Shown here in pieces: positions 1 through 9,691 of a stretch of DNA of 64,000 nucleotides (position 1 is the stretch's first letter; each line of letters opens with the position of its first letter). The notes beneath the pieces are model-generated. The model saw nothing but the letters and a program-made list of their open reading frames with translations. It made no database searches and was not told the origin of the DNA. This DNA is from Usitatibacter palustris (GTDB lineage: Bacteria > Pseudomonadota > Gammaproteobacteria > Burkholderiales > Usitatibacteraceae). A program made the position numbers and the translations under genes. The stretch covers positions 1,240,001 through 1,304,000 of the forward strand of contig NZ_CP053073.1 in the NCBI RefSeq assembly GCF_013003985.1, in the 5' to 3' direction.

Positions 1-2
1 TC

Positions 3-509
3 GATGTCGATGTCCGAGGCAGCGTGGTCAAGCTCGAGTTCGGCGACGTGAAGGGCAACGTGCTCAACGTGCTGCCACCGATGAAGGCGGGCAATGTTGC
101 CGCACCCTTCATCACCGTCAATCGCCGGTGGTGCGAGGTCGATTGGCTCACCTACGAGTCGAAGGCCGCCAAGAACGTGCACATCCTGGGCGACTCGCTC
201 CAGATCGCGCCGGCGATGCCCAAGTCGGCGACCATGGCCAATGGTCACGGCAAGGTTTGCGCGGCCGCGGTCGTGGCGCTCATCAACAACCAGGCGCCGA
301 ATCCTTCGCCGACGTTGATCAACACTTGCTACAGCATGGTGTCCGGTACGCAATCCGTGCACGTCGCTTCCGTGCACAAATACGACGAGAAGGACCGCAC
401 GATGAAGGCGGTGCCGGGCGCGGGCGGGGTTTCCGCGGCCATGAACGAGGCCGAGGGCGCCTACACGATGAATTGGGCGGCCAACATCTGGGCGGACACG
501 CTCGGCTAG
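3..509 (+). CDS. fccB: Sulfide dehydrogenase flavoprotein subunit FccB, C-terminal part (5' truncated by window)
   Basis: The frame is open from the first bases of the window, so the gene begins upstream and only about the last 168 codons are present. The visible part matches the C-terminal flavin-binding region of flavocytochrome c sulfide dehydrogenases: a segment around AKNVHILGDS, the INTCYS stretch carrying the second redox-active cysteine, and a tail ending MNWAANIWADTLG. In this family the FAD subunit works in the periplasm with a cytochrome c partner and oxidises sulfide to sulfur. The partner gene is not visible and may lie upstream. A hairpin terminator follows. Family assignment is from motif recognition; the enzyme's physiological donor is inferred. 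Confidence 0.85.
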   Translation, partial: DVDVRGSVVKLEFGDVKGNVLNVLPPMKAGNVAAPFITVNRRWCEVDWLTYESKAAKNVHILGDSLQIAPAMPKSATMANGHGKVCAAAVVALINNQAPNPSPTLINTCYSMVSGTQSVHVASVHKYDEKDRTMKAVPGAGGVSAAMNEAEGAYTMNWAANIWADTLG

Positions 510-533
510 TCGCGGCAGCAGTGGGAGTTCGGC

Positions 534-559
534 ACAGGGGCCGCACGCGGCCCCTGTTT
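534..559 (+). terminator. Intrinsic terminator after fccB
   Basis: Perfect 10-bp stem ACAGGGGCCG / CGGCCCCTGT with a CACG loop, followed by TTTC and further T-rich sequence. It lies 25 bases after the fccB stop and before the next gene, so it probably ends the fcc transcript. Confidence 0.7.
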
Positions 560-624
560 CATTTCCGTTACACTGGCCCGCAACAGCCGCATCCGGAGAG
601 CCCTCGGCCCCGTAGAACCAGTTG

Positions 625-1953
625 ATGACCCGACGAATCCTGGTGCTGTTCCCCGACGAGTGGGATCGTGCCGTCGCCCGTGATGGCCGTTACCGCGATC
701 GCTACGAATTCTTCTTCGAAGGATTCGACCTCTTCAGCTTTCCCGACAACGCGCGCCTGTTCTGGTTCGACGCGCTCGCGTTCGTCGATCGGATCGTCGC
801 TGGATACTCGGGCGGGCGAATCGATGGCGTGGTGACGTCGGACGAGCAGTTCGGGCCTTTCCTCGCATCCCTCATTGCCAAGCGCCTCGGGCTGCCGCAC
901 ACGCCCGTCGAGGCGATCCTCACGATCCAGCACAAGTATTACGCGCGGCAGGCGTTCGAGCGCATCGCTCCGGAAGCGAATGCGCGCTTCGGCCTCATCC
1001 GTCGCGACTACGCGGGGCCGGAGGACGTGCCGCTGCCGTATCCGTTCTATGTGAAGCCCGTGAAGGCCGCGTACTCGGTCCTGGCGCGGCGCGTGGATTC
1101 CTTCGAGGATTTTCGCAAGCACACCCATTTCGGCTGGTTCGAGCGCGCGATCATCGAGCGGCTGGTGAGGCCGTTCGACCAGGTGATGAAGGCGCACAGC
1201 GACATGACGGAGGAGCCCTTCAGCATGATCGCCGAGGAAATCCTCCCGGGGCGCCAGGTCACGGCCAACGGTTACGCCCGCAACGGGCGCGTGACGATGC
1301 TGGGCACCGTGGACTCGATCATGTATCCCGGGACCGATCACTTCCAGCGCTTCCAGTATCCGTCGGCGCTGCCGGCATCGCTCCTGGAGCGAATCGACGA
1401 CGTCGCCGTGCGCCTGCTCGAAGGGCTCGGATTTTCGCAGGGCGTGTTCAACATCGAGATGCGCGTCGATCCGGCGAGCGGCTCCGTGCGGGTAATCGAA
1501 ATCAATCCGAGAGCGGCGGGCCAGTTCTACGACCTCTTCGAGCGCGTCGATGGCTTCTGTCTCTTTGACGTGTTGCTCGATCTCGAATGCGGCCTCGAGC
1601 CCGTCGTTCGTCACCGCGAGGGGCGTGATTCGCATGCGGCGAGCTTCGTGTTGCGCGACTTCAGCGGCGAGGGTCTGTCGCGCTGGCCCAGCGCACGCGA
1701 GATCGAGGAGCTCCAGTCGCGCAACCCCGACGTCCACGTGATGGTCTATCGCAAGCGCGGCGCCGATCTCGCGCGCGAGATGAAGTGGCTGGGTAGCTAT
1801 CGGTACGGGATCTTCAATCTCGGCGCGACCTCGCTCGAGGCGCTGTTCCGTCGATTCCAGAAGCTGTGCGGCGACGTCACGTTCCATCCGCGCAGCCACC
1901 GCGAGCCCTGCGTCGAGACGCTGCTCGCCCAGGCGGCGTCAGGCGACGACTAG
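625..1953 (+). CDS. ATP-grasp domain protein, substrate unknown
   Basis: A 442-residue protein with an ATP-grasp fold. The nucleotide-binding part contains PYPFYVKPVKAAYS (lysine of the central domain) and SMIAEEILPGRQVT, and the metal-binding end is VRVIEINPRAAGQF, with the usual E-x-N-P-R arrangement. ATP-grasp enzymes join a carboxylate, activated as acyl phosphate, to an amine or thiol. The closest type is the stand-alone carbamoyl-phosphate-synthase-like ATP-grasp proteins, whose substrates are mostly unknown. I chose the ATG at 625; a TTG directly before it at 622 is possible. No clear ribosome binding site is seen. It ends 4 bases from a convergent acetyltransferase gene, with no terminator between them. 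Confidence 0.8.
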   Translation: MTRRILVLFPDEWDRAVARDGRYRDRYEFFFEGFDLFSFPDNARLFWFDALAFVDRIVAGYSGGRIDGVVTSDEQFGPFLASLIAKRLGLPHTPVEAILTIQHKYYARQAFERIAPEANARFGLIRRDYAGPEDVPLPYPFYVKPVKAAYSVLARRVDSFEDFRKHTHFGWFERAIIERLVRPFDQVMKAHSDMTEEPFSMIAEEILPGRQVTANGYARNGRVTMLGTVDSIMYPGTDHFQRFQYPSALPASLLERIDDVAVRLLEGLGFSQGVFNIEMRVDPASGSVRVIEINPRAAGQFYDLFERVDGFCLFDVLLDLECGLEPVVRHREGRDSHAASFVLRDFSGEGLSRWPSAREIEELQSRNPDVHVMVYRKRGADLAREMKWLGSYRYGIFNLGATSLEALFRRFQKLCGDVTFHPRSHREPCVETLLAQAASGDD

Positions 1954-1957
1954 GCGG

Positions 1958-2551
1958 CTACCGTCCCGGGACGTCGAGCCAGTCCTGCTCGAACGCGGCG
2001 AAGGTCTTGGCAGTGAGCACGTGGTCGCGCCATGCGCCGTCGATGAACAGATAGTCTTTCGCGAGTCCTTCGCGCACGAACCCGAGGCGATCGAGCAGCT
2101 TGGCGCTGCGCGCGTTCGTCGGAACGTAGTTGGCCATGATCCGGTGCAACCGCATTTCCCGGAACGCGAAGGCGACGAGCGCATCGAGTGCCTCGTGCAT
2201 GAGGCCCTGTCCCTCGTGGCTGCGTGCGATCTGGTATCCCAGGTGGCATGCCTGGAAGGGACCTCGCACGACGTTCGTGAGGTTGATGGATCCGATCACC
2301 TCGCCCGACTCCGGACCGAGGGGCTGGACCACGAATCGCGCGGCCGTTCCGGAGCGCCATTCGAACTCCGATCGCTCGAGGCGCGCGCGCCAGAACGCCG
2401 GCTCGAACCATCCGGGGCCCGCGGGCGGCGACCAGCGGTCGAGGTGCCCGGTCCAGTTGTCGGCGAGGAATCGCGCCATCGCATCGGCCATCGCGGGGCG
2501 CGCGAGGCGCAGCGAAAGTCGCGCGGTGGAAAGTTCGGGCAGCCCGCTCAA
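1958..2551 (-). CDS. GNAT N-acetyltransferase, RimJ/RimL-like
   Basis: About 197 residues of the GNAT fold: an N-terminal ELSTARLSLRLARP strand, the acetyl-CoA loop region IARSHEGQGLMHEAL, and the late VPTNARSAKLLDRLGFVREG segment typical of the RimJ/RimL group that acetylates protein N-termini. The open frame runs further upstream into slmA. The likely start is the TTG at 2551, which overlaps the slmA stop as TTGA and leaves the domain complete. This implies translational coupling to slmA. The true target is unknown; many such proteins modify small molecules or antibiotics rather than ribosomal proteins. Confidence 0.8.
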   Translation of the reverse strand: MSGLPELSTARLSLRLARPAMADAMARFLADNWTGHLDRWSPPAGPGWFEPAFWRARLERSEFEWRSGTAARFVVQPLGPESGEVIGSINLTNVVRGPFQACHLGYQIARSHEGQGLMHEALDALVAFAFREMRLHRIMANYVPTNARSAKLLDRLGFVREGLAKDYLFIDGAWRDHVLTAKTFAAFEQDWLDVPGR

Positions 2552-3120
2552 GGCCCGAAGATGCGCCACTGGGGCGTCCAGCCCTCCATCGGCGAGCGCT
2601 TGAAGCCGCTCTTCGCGAACAGGTGCCAGCGTCCAATGACAAACGCGATCATCGCGTTGGCGTACGCATTCACATCCCAATCGGCGGGCAGTTGCGCGGC
2701 GGTCACGGCCAGGCGTGCACTCTGGCGCAAGCTGGCTTCGAGGCGGTCGAGGAGCTGGTTCACCCGCACCTGGAGGCGTTCGTCTTCGTTCACCAGTGCG
2801 TCGCCGATGAGCACGCGCGTCATGCCCGGATTCTTCTGCGCGAACCCGAGCAGCGTCGCGATCGTCGCCTCGATCTGGCGCATCGCGTCCTTCTCGTCGG
2901 ACTGGATGCGATTGACGAGCGTGAAGAGCGTCGTCTCGATGAATTCGATCAGGCCCTCGAACATCTGGGCCTTGCTCGCGAAGTGGCGGTAGAGCGCGGC
3001 CTCGGATACATCGAGGCGCGCAGCAAGCAGCGCCGTGGTGATGCGCTCACCCTTGGGCTGCTCGAGCATCTCCGCCAGCGTCTGCAGGATCTGAGCCTTG
3101 CGCTCGCCGGTCTTGGCCAT
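2548..3120 (-). CDS. slmA: Nucleoid occlusion factor SlmA (TetR family)
   Basis: A 190-residue TetR-type protein. The N-terminal helix-turn-helix LAARLDVSEAALYRHFASKA is followed by the helical SlmA core, and the length equals that of known SlmA proteins. SlmA binds chromosomal sites and blocks FtsZ assembly over the nucleoid. The C-terminal part, with FAQKNPGMTRVLIGDALVNEDERLQ, matches SlmA rather than generic TetR regulators. The gene lies 14 bases after the yjgR-type gene start side of the minus-strand group and is followed by an overlapping acetyltransferase. Confidence 0.88.
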   Translation of the reverse strand: MAKTGERKAQILQTLAEMLEQPKGERITTALLAARLDVSEAALYRHFASKAQMFEGLIEFIETTLFTLVNRIQSDEKDAMRQIEATIATLLGFAQKNPGMTRVLIGDALVNEDERLQVRVNQLLDRLEASLRQSARLAVTAAQLPADWDVNAYANAMIAFVIGRWHLFAKSGFKRSPMEGWTPQWRIFGP

Positions 3121-3134
3121 CTGTCTTCTCCCCT

Positions 3135-4610
3135 TTACCGCCGGCCGCCGAAGATCGACCCCAGCACCCCGCGAATGATCCTGCGCCCCACTTCGCTGCC
3201 CATCGCACGGGCCGCGCTTTTCGCTGCCGCTTCCATCGCGGTCTCTCGTGTCCGTCCCTTGCTGCTGCCCCCGGGCAGTCCCAGCGAATCCAGGAAGCCG
3301 CCGGAGCCTTCGGTCTTCTCGTTCGCCGCGGTCTTCGATTGCGCTCGCGCCAACAACTGCTCGGACGCCGACTCGCGATCGACCGCCTTCTCATAATGCC
3401 CTGCAACCAGCGAAGCCTCGATGACCTTGCGTCGCTCGTCGGCTGTGAGGGGTCCCAGGCGCGAGCCGGGCGGCACGACGAAGGCGCGCTCGACAGGCTG
3501 CGGCGTTCCCTTTTCGTCGAGGAAGGACACCAACGCTTCGCCCACGGCGAGCTCGGTAATGGCTTGCTCGACCTTGACCTTCGGATTGGGCCGGAACGTG
3601 GTGGCCGCGGACTTCACCGCCGCCTGGTCGCGCGGCGTGAACGCGCGCAACGCATGCTGCACTCGATTGCCCAACTGCCCCAGGACCGTGTCGGGGACGT
3701 CGAGGGGATTCTGGGTCACGAAATACACACCCACGCCCTTGGAGCGCACGAGGCGCACGACCTGCTCGATGCGCTCGAGCAATTCCTTGGGCGCGTCGCT
3801 GAACAGCAGGTGCGCTTCATCGAAGAAGAAGACGAGCTTGGGTTTTTCCGGGTCGCCGATTTCCGGGAGGGCTTCGAAGAGCTCGGAGAGCAGCCAGAGG
3901 AGCATCGTCGAATACACGCGGGGGCGCGACATCAGCTTGTCGGCCGCGAGGATGTTGATGACGCCGCGGCCGCCGACGGTTTGCATGAGGTCCGCGAGAT
4001 CGAGCGCGGGCTCACCGAAGAACTTGTCGCCGCCTTGCGACTCGAGGGTGAGCAAGCCGCGCTGGATCGCGCCGATGCTGGCCGTGGAAATGTTGCCGTA
4101 TTGCGTGCGCAGCTGCGAGGCGTTGTCGCCGGCGAACTGCAGCATCGAGCGAAGATCCTTGAGGTCGAGCAGCAGGAGGCCCTGGTCGTCGGCGATCTTG
4201 AACACGGCCGCAAGCACGCCCGACTGCGTCTCGTTGAGATCGAGGATGCGCCCGAGCAGCAGCGGACCCATCTCGCTGATCGTGGAACGCACCGGGTGCC
4301 CGCTCTCACCGAACACGTCCCAGAAGGCGACCGGGCAGGCGCGGTACTCGAAGCCCTCGAGGCCGAGGCTCTTCACGCGCTCCGCGACTTTCGCGTTCGA
4401 TCCCCCCGCGGCGGCGAGGCCCGCGAGATCGCCCTTCACGTCGGCCATGAACACGGGCACGCCGATGGCACTCAGGCGCTCGGCCATCGTCTGCAACGTG
4501 ACGGTCTTTCCGGTTCCCGTCGCACCGGCGATGAGCCCGTGGCGATTGGCCAATCCGGGCAACAGACCCAAGTCCGATTTCGACTTCGCGACCAGCAGCG
4601 GTTCTAGCAC
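3135..4610 (-). CDS. yjgR: HerA-like ATPase of the YjgR/DUF853 family
   Basis: A 491-residue P-loop ATPase. It opens [28 protein letters not shown] and then the Walker A GATGTGKT; the Walker B is [13 protein letters not shown] set the start at the GTG at 4610 because the residues after it line up with the conserved N-terminus of this family (remembered E. coli form: SAPLLIART...LLPGMANRHGLITG). The longer open frame into yebC carries no conserved sequence. The C-terminal part is low-complexity, with a Gly/Arg-rich end ([15 protein letters not shown]). Biological role is poorly known; HerA relatives move along DNA. The gene is divergent from yebC. Confidence 0.85.
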   Translation of the reverse strand: MLEPLLVAKSKSDLGLLPGLANRHGLIAGATGTGKTVTLQTMAERLSAIGVPVFMADVKGDLAGLAAAGGSNAKVAERVKSLGLEGFEYRACPVAFWDVFGESGHPVRSTISEMGPLLLGRILDLNETQSGVLAAVFKIADDQGLLLLDLKDLRSMLQFAGDNASQLRTQYGNISTASIGAIQRGLLTLESQGGDKFFGEPALDLADLMQTVGGRGVINILAADKLMSRPRVYSTMLLWLLSELFEALPEIGDPEKPKLVFFFDEAHLLFSDAPKELLERIEQVVRLVRSKGVGVYFVTQNPLDVPDTVLGQLGNRVQHALRAFTPRDQAAVKSAATTFRPNPKVKVEQAITELAVGEALVSFLDEKGTPQPVERAFVVPPGSRLGPLTADERRKVIEASLVAGHYEKAVDRESASEQLLARAQSKTAANEKTEGSGGFLDSLGLPGGSSKGRTRETAMEAAAKSAARAMGSEVGRRIIRGVLGSIFGGRR

Positions 4611-4698
4611 GCGGTGCGCTCTGGAGAGGGGCGGGAGGCGAATGTTACCATTGAGCTTTCCCGCCCGGCATTGACGCGCGAGCAGCAACGAGACCCAT

Positions 4699-5427
4699 AT
4701 GGCAGGACACAGCAAGTGGGCGAACATCCAGCACCGCAAGGGTCGCCAGGACGCCAAGCGCGGCAAGATCTTCACTCGCCTCATCAAGGAAATCACCGTC
4801 GCGTCCCGCATGGGCGGCGGCGATCCCGATATGAATCCGCGCCTGCGGCTGGCCGTGGACAAGGCGACGGAAAACAACATGCCCAAGGACAACATCGAGC
4901 GCGCGATCAAGCGCGGCACCGGTGATCTCGAGGGCGTGAGCTACGAGGAAGTCCGCTACGAAGGGTACGGATTGCAGGGCGCGGCGATCATGGTCGATTG
5001 TCTCACCGACAATCGCGTGCGCACGGTGGCTGAAGTGCGCCACGCCTTCGCGAAGTTCGGCGGCAACATGGGCACGGACGGCTCGGTCGCTTTCCTCTTC
5101 AAGCATTGCGGGCAGCTCGTGTTCGCCCCGGGGACCAACGAGGACAAGCTCATGGAAGCCGCCCTCGACGCCGGCGCGGATGACGTCATCACGCACGACG
5201 ACGGGGCGATCGAGGTGATCACCGCGCCCTACGAGCTTTCGACGGTGCGCGCGAAGCTCGAGAGGGCCGGATTCAAGGCCGAGCTCGCGGAGGTGACGAT
5301 GAAGCCCACGGCCGAGACCGAGTTCACCGGCGACGATGCCGTGAAGATGCAGAAGCTGCTCGACGCGCTCGAGTCCCTCGACGACGTGCAGGAAGTGCAC
5401 ACCACCGCGGCGATCGCCGGGGGCTGA
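4699..5427 (+). CDS. yebC: YebC/PmpR-family translation or transcription regulator
   Basis: A 242-residue protein beginning [21 protein letters not shown], the unmistakable YebC signature, with the DUF28 body ([40 protein letters not shown]). Family members have been described as DNA-binding regulators and, more recently, as factors that help ribosomes through proline-rich stretches. It stands directly upstream of ruvC, a classic arrangement. The next gene starts on the base after its stop. Confidence 0.95.
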   Translation: MAGHSKWANIQHRKGRQDAKRGKIFTRLIKEITVASRMGGGDPDMNPRLRLAVDKATENNMPKDNIERAIKRGTGDLEGVSYEEVRYEGYGLQGAAIMVDCLTDNRVRTVAEVRHAFAKFGGNMGTDGSVAFLFKHCGQLVFAPGTNEDKLMEAALDAGADDVITHDDGAIEVITAPYELSTVRAKLERAGFKAELAEVTMKPTAETEFTGDDAVKMQKLLDALESLDDVQEVHTTAAIAGG

Positions 5428-5994
5428 GTGGCCGAGCTGCTTCGCGCGCTCCTCCTGGAAATTCCCGAGCTCATCGAGACGGAGCGGATGCAGCTTCGGG
5501 CGGTGCGAGCCGGGCAGGGCGCCGAGGTGCACGAGGCGCTCGTCGAATCCTACCCACAGCTCGCGACGTGGATGCCCTGGGCGAAGCAGCTGCAGTCGTC
5601 CGAGGAGACCGAGGCGTATGCGCGCGAGGCTCAGGCCAAATGGCTCGCGCGAACGACGCTCGATTTCACCTGGTACTCGAAGGACGGGGCCGTCGTGGGC
5701 AAGGGCGGCCTCCACACCATCGACTGGGCCATCCCGAAGTTCGAGATCGGCTACTGGGTGCGGACCACGCGAGCTCGCCAGGGATTTGCCTCCGAGGGGA
5801 CTCGTGCCTTGGCCGAGTTCGCGCGAACGCACCTGGGTGCCCGCCGCATCGAAATCACCTCGGATGCGCGCAACCTTCCCAGCCGGCGCGTGGCTGAGAA
5901 GTGCGGCTTCACGCTCGAGGGAATTCGCCTCCAGTCCCGCCGTGACAACGCCGGTGATCTCGCCGATTCGTGCATGTACGCGAGGGTGTTCTGA
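5428..5994 (+). CDS. GNAT N-acetyltransferase, RimJ/RimL-like
   Basis: A 188-residue GNAT protein inserted between yebC and ruvC. It starts with GTG immediately after the yebC stop, with the G-run GGGGG just upstream as a possible ribosome site. Visible family elements are [16 protein letters not shown] at the N-terminus, [23 protein letters not shown] for acetyl-CoA binding, and [23 protein letters not shown]. The target is not known. Placement inside the ruv operon is an accessory insertion and says little about function. Confidence 0.85.
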   Translation: MAELLRALLLEIPELIETERMQLRAVRAGQGAEVHEALVESYPQLATWMPWAKQLQSSEETEAYAREAQAKWLARTTLDFTWYSKDGAVVGKGGLHTIDWAIPKFEIGYWVRTTRARQGFASEGTRALAEFARTHLGARRIEITSDARNLPSRRVAEKCGFTLEGIRLQSRRDNAGDLADSCMYARVF

Positions 5995-5995
5995 G

Positions 5996-6526
5996 GTGGC
6001 AGTCATCCGCATCCTCGGCATCGACCCGGGTCTCGCGGTGACAGGCTATGGACTGATCGAAAAAGATGGCTCGCATCTCGCGTACATCGCGAGCGGGCGC
6101 ATCCGTTCGCGCGAGGCCAGCACGCTCCCGCTTCGGCTCGCGGCGCTGCTCGCGGGCCTCGCCGAAGTGATCGACGGTTTCCACCCCGGCGAAGTCGCGG
6201 TCGAGGAAGTGTTCGTGAACGTGAACCCGAAGTCCACGCTGCTGCTCGGACAGGCGCGCGGTGCGGCCATCTCCGCGGCAGTCCTTGCGAAGCTGCCCGT
6301 GGCGGAGTACACCGCCATGCAGATCAAGCAAGCGGTGGTCGGCAACGGCCACGCGCGCAAGGAGCAGGTGCAGGAGATGGTGAAGCGATTGCTGAAGCTT
6401 CCGGTGGCACCGGGCCCCGATGCATCGGATGCATTGGCCTGCGCGATCTGCCACGCCCACGGCGGCCTGGGCATGGGCGCGATCGTCACGCGCGGGCGCC
6501 GCGTCAAGCGCGGGAGGCTCTCGTGA
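5996..6526 (+). CDS. ruvC: Holliday junction endonuclease RuvC
   Basis: A 176-residue resolvase that cuts four-way junctions during recombination. The acidic active site is complete: D10 in GIDPG, E70 in VAVEEVFVN, and D142 and D145 in PDASDALA, offset by a few residues from the E. coli numbering. The GTG start at 5996 lies just after the previous stop and gives the expected N-terminus. The gene overlaps ruvA by four bases (GTGA). RuvC works with the RuvAB branch migration motor encoded next. Confidence 0.96.
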   Translation: MAVIRILGIDPGLAVTGYGLIEKDGSHLAYIASGRIRSREASTLPLRLAALLAGLAEVIDGFHPGEVAVEEVFVNVNPKSTLLLGQARGAAISAAVLAKLPVAEYTAMQIKQAVVGNGHARKEQVQEMVKRLLKLPVAPGPDASDALACAICHAHGGLGMGAIVTRGRRVKRGRLS

Positions 6527-7095
6527 TCGGCAAGATCTTGGGGATCCTCACCGAGAAGCATCCGCCCCAGGTCATGGTCGTCGCCGGTGGTGTCGGCTAC
6601 GAGATCGATGTGCCGATGAGCACGTTCTACAACCTGCCGCGCACGGGCGAGCCGGTCGAGTTGCTCACGCACCTCGTCGTGCGCGAAGACGCCCATTTGC
6701 TCTTCGGTTTCCTCACCAACAACGAGCGTCTCGCGTTTCGCCAGCTTCTCAAGGTGAACGGTGTCGGGCCGAAGGTGGCCCTGTCGGTCCTGTCGGGACT
6801 TTCCGTGGACGACCTCGCCGCGGCCGTGGCGAGCGAAGACGCCGGACGCCTCACCAAGGTCCCCGGCGTGGGGCGGAAGACGGCGGAGCGGCTGATCCTC
6901 GAGCTGCGCGACAAGCTGCCGGCCTCCGTGGCGCTCGCGAAATCGAGCTCGCCCCAGGCGGACGACGTGCTCAATGCGCTCATGGGCCTTGGGTACAATG
7001 AACGCGAAGCGGCGGCAGCCGTGAAGCAGTTGCCGCCCGACCTGGCGATCGCCGATGCGATTCGCCAAGCGCTCAAGCATCTGGCCAAAACGTGA
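6523..7095 (+). CDS. ruvA: Holliday junction DNA helicase subunit RuvA
   Basis: A 190-residue protein starting [12 protein letters not shown], with the OB-fold, the two helix-hairpin-helix segments [18 protein letters not shown] and [19 protein letters not shown], and the flexible third domain at the C-terminus that contacts RuvB. RuvA forms the tetrameric platform on the Holliday junction. The GTG start overlaps ruvC and the end overlaps the ruvB start by four bases, so the three are translationally coupled. Confidence 0.96.
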   Translation: MIGKILGILTEKHPPQVMVVAGGVGYEIDVPMSTFYNLPRTGEPVELLTHLVVREDAHLLFGFLTNNERLAFRQLLKVNGVGPKVALSVLSGLSVDDLAAAVASEDAGRLTKVPGVGRKTAERLILELRDKLPASVALAKSSSPQADDVLNALMGLGYNEREAAAAVKQLPPDLAIADAIRQALKHLAKT

Positions 7096-8123
7096 TCGAA
7101 GCCGACCGCCTGATTTCCGGTGCCACGACTTCGCCCAAGGAAGACGGCGAGGAACGCGCACTTCGTCCGCGGCAGCTCACCGAGTATGTCGGCCAGGTGA
7201 AGATCCGCGAGCAGCTCGAGATCTTCATCACGGCGGCGCGCAATCGCAAGGAATCGCTCGATCACACGCTGCTCTTCGGCCCGCCGGGGCTGGGCAAGAC
7301 CACGCTCGCCCACATCATCGCGCGGGAGATGGGCGTGAACCTTCGCCAGACTTCGGGGCCGGTGCTCGAACGCCAGGGCGACCTCGCCGCCATCCTCTCG
7401 AATCTCGAACCGAATGACGTGCTCTTCATCGACGAGATTCACCGGCTCAATCCGGTCGTCGAGGAAATCCTGTATCCGGCACTCGAGGATTTCCAGCTCG
7501 ACATCATGATCGGCGAAGGTCCCGGGGCGCGTTCCGTGAAGCTCGACCTGCCCCCGTTCACGCTGGTCGGCGCGACAACGCGGGCCGGCATGCTCACGAA
7601 CCCGCTGCGCGATCGCTTCGGCATCGTCGCGCGCCTCGAGTTCTACACGCCCGACGAGCTCACGCGGATCGTCACCCGGTCGGCGGGGCTGCTCGATGTC
7701 CACATCGATGCGGGCGGGGCGAAGGAGATCGCGCGGCGCTCCCGGGGAACGCCGCGAATCGCCAACCGGCTCCTGCGCCGCGTGCGCGACTTCGCCGAGG
7801 TGAAGGCCCAGGGCGAGGTGACGGACGCAGTCGCCGACCTCGCCCTCAAGATGCTCGACGTCGACGCGATCGGCCTCGACGTGATGGACCGCAAGCTCCT
7901 GCTCGCCGTGATCGAGAAGTTCGGCGGCGGGCCGGTGGGCGTGGAGAATCTCGCCGCGGCCATCGGCGAGGAGCGCGATACCATCGAAGATGTGCTCGAG
8001 CCCTTCCTCATCCAGCAGGGATACCTGCAGCGCACGCCGCGCGGCCGCCTGGCCACCGCGCTTGCGTACCGGCACTTCGGTATCGCCGGGATGCCAACGC
8101 GCGAAGGCGACCTGTTCCCATGA
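7092..8123 (+). CDS. ruvB: Holliday junction DNA helicase motor RuvB
   Basis: A 343-residue AAA+ ATPase. Walker A is [13 protein letters not shown], Walker B is FIDEIHRL, and the C-terminal winged-helix domain includes the [12 protein letters not shown] stretch. It drives branch migration as a hexamer on RuvA. GTG start, overlapping ruvA; its stop overlaps the ybgC start, linking ruv to the tol genes without a gap. Confidence 0.97.
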   Translation: MIEADRLISGATTSPKEDGEERALRPRQLTEYVGQVKIREQLEIFITAARNRKESLDHTLLFGPPGLGKTTLAHIIAREMGVNLRQTSGPVLERQGDLAAILSNLEPNDVLFIDEIHRLNPVVEEILYPALEDFQLDIMIGEGPGARSVKLDLPPFTLVGATTRAGMLTNPLRDRFGIVARLEFYTPDELTRIVTRSAGLLDVHIDAGGAKEIARRSRGTPRIANRLLRRVRDFAEVKAQGEVTDAVADLALKMLDVDAIGLDVMDRKLLLAVIEKFGGGPVGVENLAAAIGEERDTIEDVLEPFLIQQGYLQRTPRGRLATALAYRHFGIAGMPTREGDLFP

Positions 8124-8563
8124 GCCGCATCGCCACCCGTCCGGCACTGCAGACGGATCTCTTCACCTATACGTTCCCGGTCCGCGTTTATTACGAGAAC
8201 ACGGACACGGGTGGCGTTGTCTACCACGGCGAGTATTTCAAGTTCCTCGAGCGGGCGCGCACCGAATGGTTGCGTCACCTGGGTTTCGGCCACCAGGCCC
8301 TGGCCCGGGACCACCGCGTGGCGCTGGTGGTCACCTCGATGACGGTCGATTTCCTCAAGCCCGCGCGGCTCGACGACGCGGTGGACGTGAGCGTGAAGCT
8401 CGAGTCGTTCAGCAAGGTGCGCTGCGTTTTCGAGCAACAGGTCAGGCGCGAGGACGAGATCCTCGTGAAGGCCAAGGTGACGGTCGCGTGCGTTTCGGCC
8501 GAGGGCCTCAAACCCGTTGAGATTCCCGAGCCGTTGAAGAGAAAACTGGAGGCATCGATTTGA
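8120..8563 (+). CDS. ybgC: Acyl-CoA thioesterase YbgC (Tol-Pal associated)
   Basis: A 147-residue hot-dog thioesterase. The active-site aspartate lies in [24 protein letters not shown]. YbgC members hydrolyse acyl-CoA or act near phospholipid synthesis and are almost always the first gene of the tol-pal cluster, as here. The ATG overlaps the end of ruvB (ATGA), so tol expression may partly come from the ruv promoter. Confidence 0.93.
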   Translation: MSRIATRPALQTDLFTYTFPVRVYYENTDTGGVVYHGEYFKFLERARTEWLRHLGFGHQALARDHRVALVVTSMTVDFLKPARLDDAVDVSVKLESFSKVRCVFEQQVRREDEILVKAKVTVACVSAEGLKPVEIPEPLKRKLEASI

Positions 8564-8576
8564 ACCGGAGCCCGGC

Positions 8577-9266
8577 ATGCTCGTGAGCCACGATTTGACC
8601 ATCGTCTCGATGATCCTCAACGCGAGCATCGTCGTGAAGGTGGTGATGGGCACGCTGGTCCTCGCCTCGATGCTGTCGTGGACCTACATCTTCATGAAGC
8701 TGTTCGCGATCCGCCGGGCCCGCCGCCAGGCCGACGACTTCGAGCGCGAGTTCTGGAGCGGTTCGGACCTCGTGGGGCTCTACCAGCGGGCCGCGAACGG
8801 GCGCCACGTGAGCTCCGGGATGGAGCGCATCTTCGAGTCGGGTTTCAAGGAGTTTCTCAAGCTCAAGGGGCGGTCCGGCGTGGATGTCACTGCGTTGCTC
8901 GAGGGAACGCGCCGCGCGATGAAGGCGACCTACCAGCGCGAGATGGACCTCCTGGAGTCGCACCTGAATTTCCTCGCGACCGTGGGCTCGGTCAGTCCGT
9001 ACATCGGTTTGCTGGGCACGGTCTGGGGGATCATGAATTCGTTCCGGGCGTTGTCGAACGTCGCGCAAGCGACGCTCGCGCAAGTGGCGCCCGGCATAGC
9101 GGAAGCGTTGATCGCCACGGCGATCGGCCTGTTCGCGGCGATTCCCGCGGTCATCGCGTACAACCGCTTCACGCACGACATCGATCGCCTCGCCGGACGC
9201 TATGAGAGCTTCATGGAAGAGCTCTCCAACATCCTCCAGCGCCAGGCCCACCAGCCGGAACGCTAG
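8577..9266 (+). CDS. tolQ: Tol-Pal system inner membrane protein TolQ
   Basis: A 229-residue proton-channel subunit of the MotA/TolQ/ExbB family. Three membrane segments are visible: near residues 15-35, and the paired helices around LATVGSVSPYIGLLGTVWGIM and GIAEALIATAIGLFAAIPAVIAY. A GGAG ribosome site precedes the ATG by six bases. TolQ with TolR converts proton motive force into movement of TolA for outer membrane constriction at division. Confidence 0.95.
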   Translation: MLVSHDLTIVSMILNASIVVKVVMGTLVLASMLSWTYIFMKLFAIRRARRQADDFEREFWSGSDLVGLYQRAANGRHVSSGMERIFESGFKEFLKLKGRSGVDVTALLEGTRRAMKATYQREMDLLESHLNFLATVGSVSPYIGLLGTVWGIMNSFRALSNVAQATLAQVAPGIAEALIATAIGLFAAIPAVIAYNRFTHDIDRLAGRYESFMEELSNILQRQAHQPER

Positions 9267-9280
9267 GGGCCCATCGAACA

Positions 9281-9691
9281 ATGCGACGCCGCCGCGCGAT
9301 GGCCGAGATCAACGTGGTGCCGTACATCGACGTGATGCTGGTGCTGCTGATCATCTTCATGGTCGCCGCGCCGCTCATCAATCCCGGCCAGATCGACCTG
9401 CCGCAGGTGGGCCAGAAGCTCGACCCCGCGGTCGCACCCATCGAGGTTCGCGTACGCGCCGGGGGCGAGCTCGCGGTGGTCGATCGTGCCAAGGGGCCCG
9501 ACGAACGCCTCGTCCGGCAAGCAGACCTCGCGGCCTTCATTCGCCAGACCCAGAAGGAAAGTCCGGGCCAGGCAGTGGTGATTGCCGGCGACAAGAACGC
9601 CCGCTACGAGGAAATCCTCAAGGTCCTCGACCTGCTGCAACGAAGCCAGGTCCAGCGCGTTGGCCTGCTGGCGCGTCCGGCGACCCCGTGA
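9281..9691 (+). CDS. tolR: Tol-Pal system protein TolR
   Basis: A 136-residue protein of the ExbD/TolR family with one N-terminal membrane segment, INVVPYIDVMLVLLIIFMVA, which carries the essential aspartate of the proton path. The remainder is periplasmic. The stop overlaps the tolA start (GTGA). It acts with TolQ in the energising complex. Confidence 0.95.
   Translation: MRRRRAMAEINVVPYIDVMLVLLIIFMVAAPLINPGQIDLPQVGQKLDPAVAPIEVRVRAGGELAVVDRAKGPDERLVRQADLAAFIRQTQKESPGQAVVIAGDKNARYEEILKVLDLLQRSQVQRVGLLARPATP

Noticed and set aside
3339..4674. Long plus-strand frames across the YjgR-type gene
   Set aside because: Opposite strand carries intact Walker A and B motifs; plus frames show no conserved sequence.
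5418..5996. The acetyltransferase between yebC and ruvC as a recent foreign insertion
   Set aside because: Base composition and codon use look like its neighbours and spacing is tight; no inverted repeats flank it.
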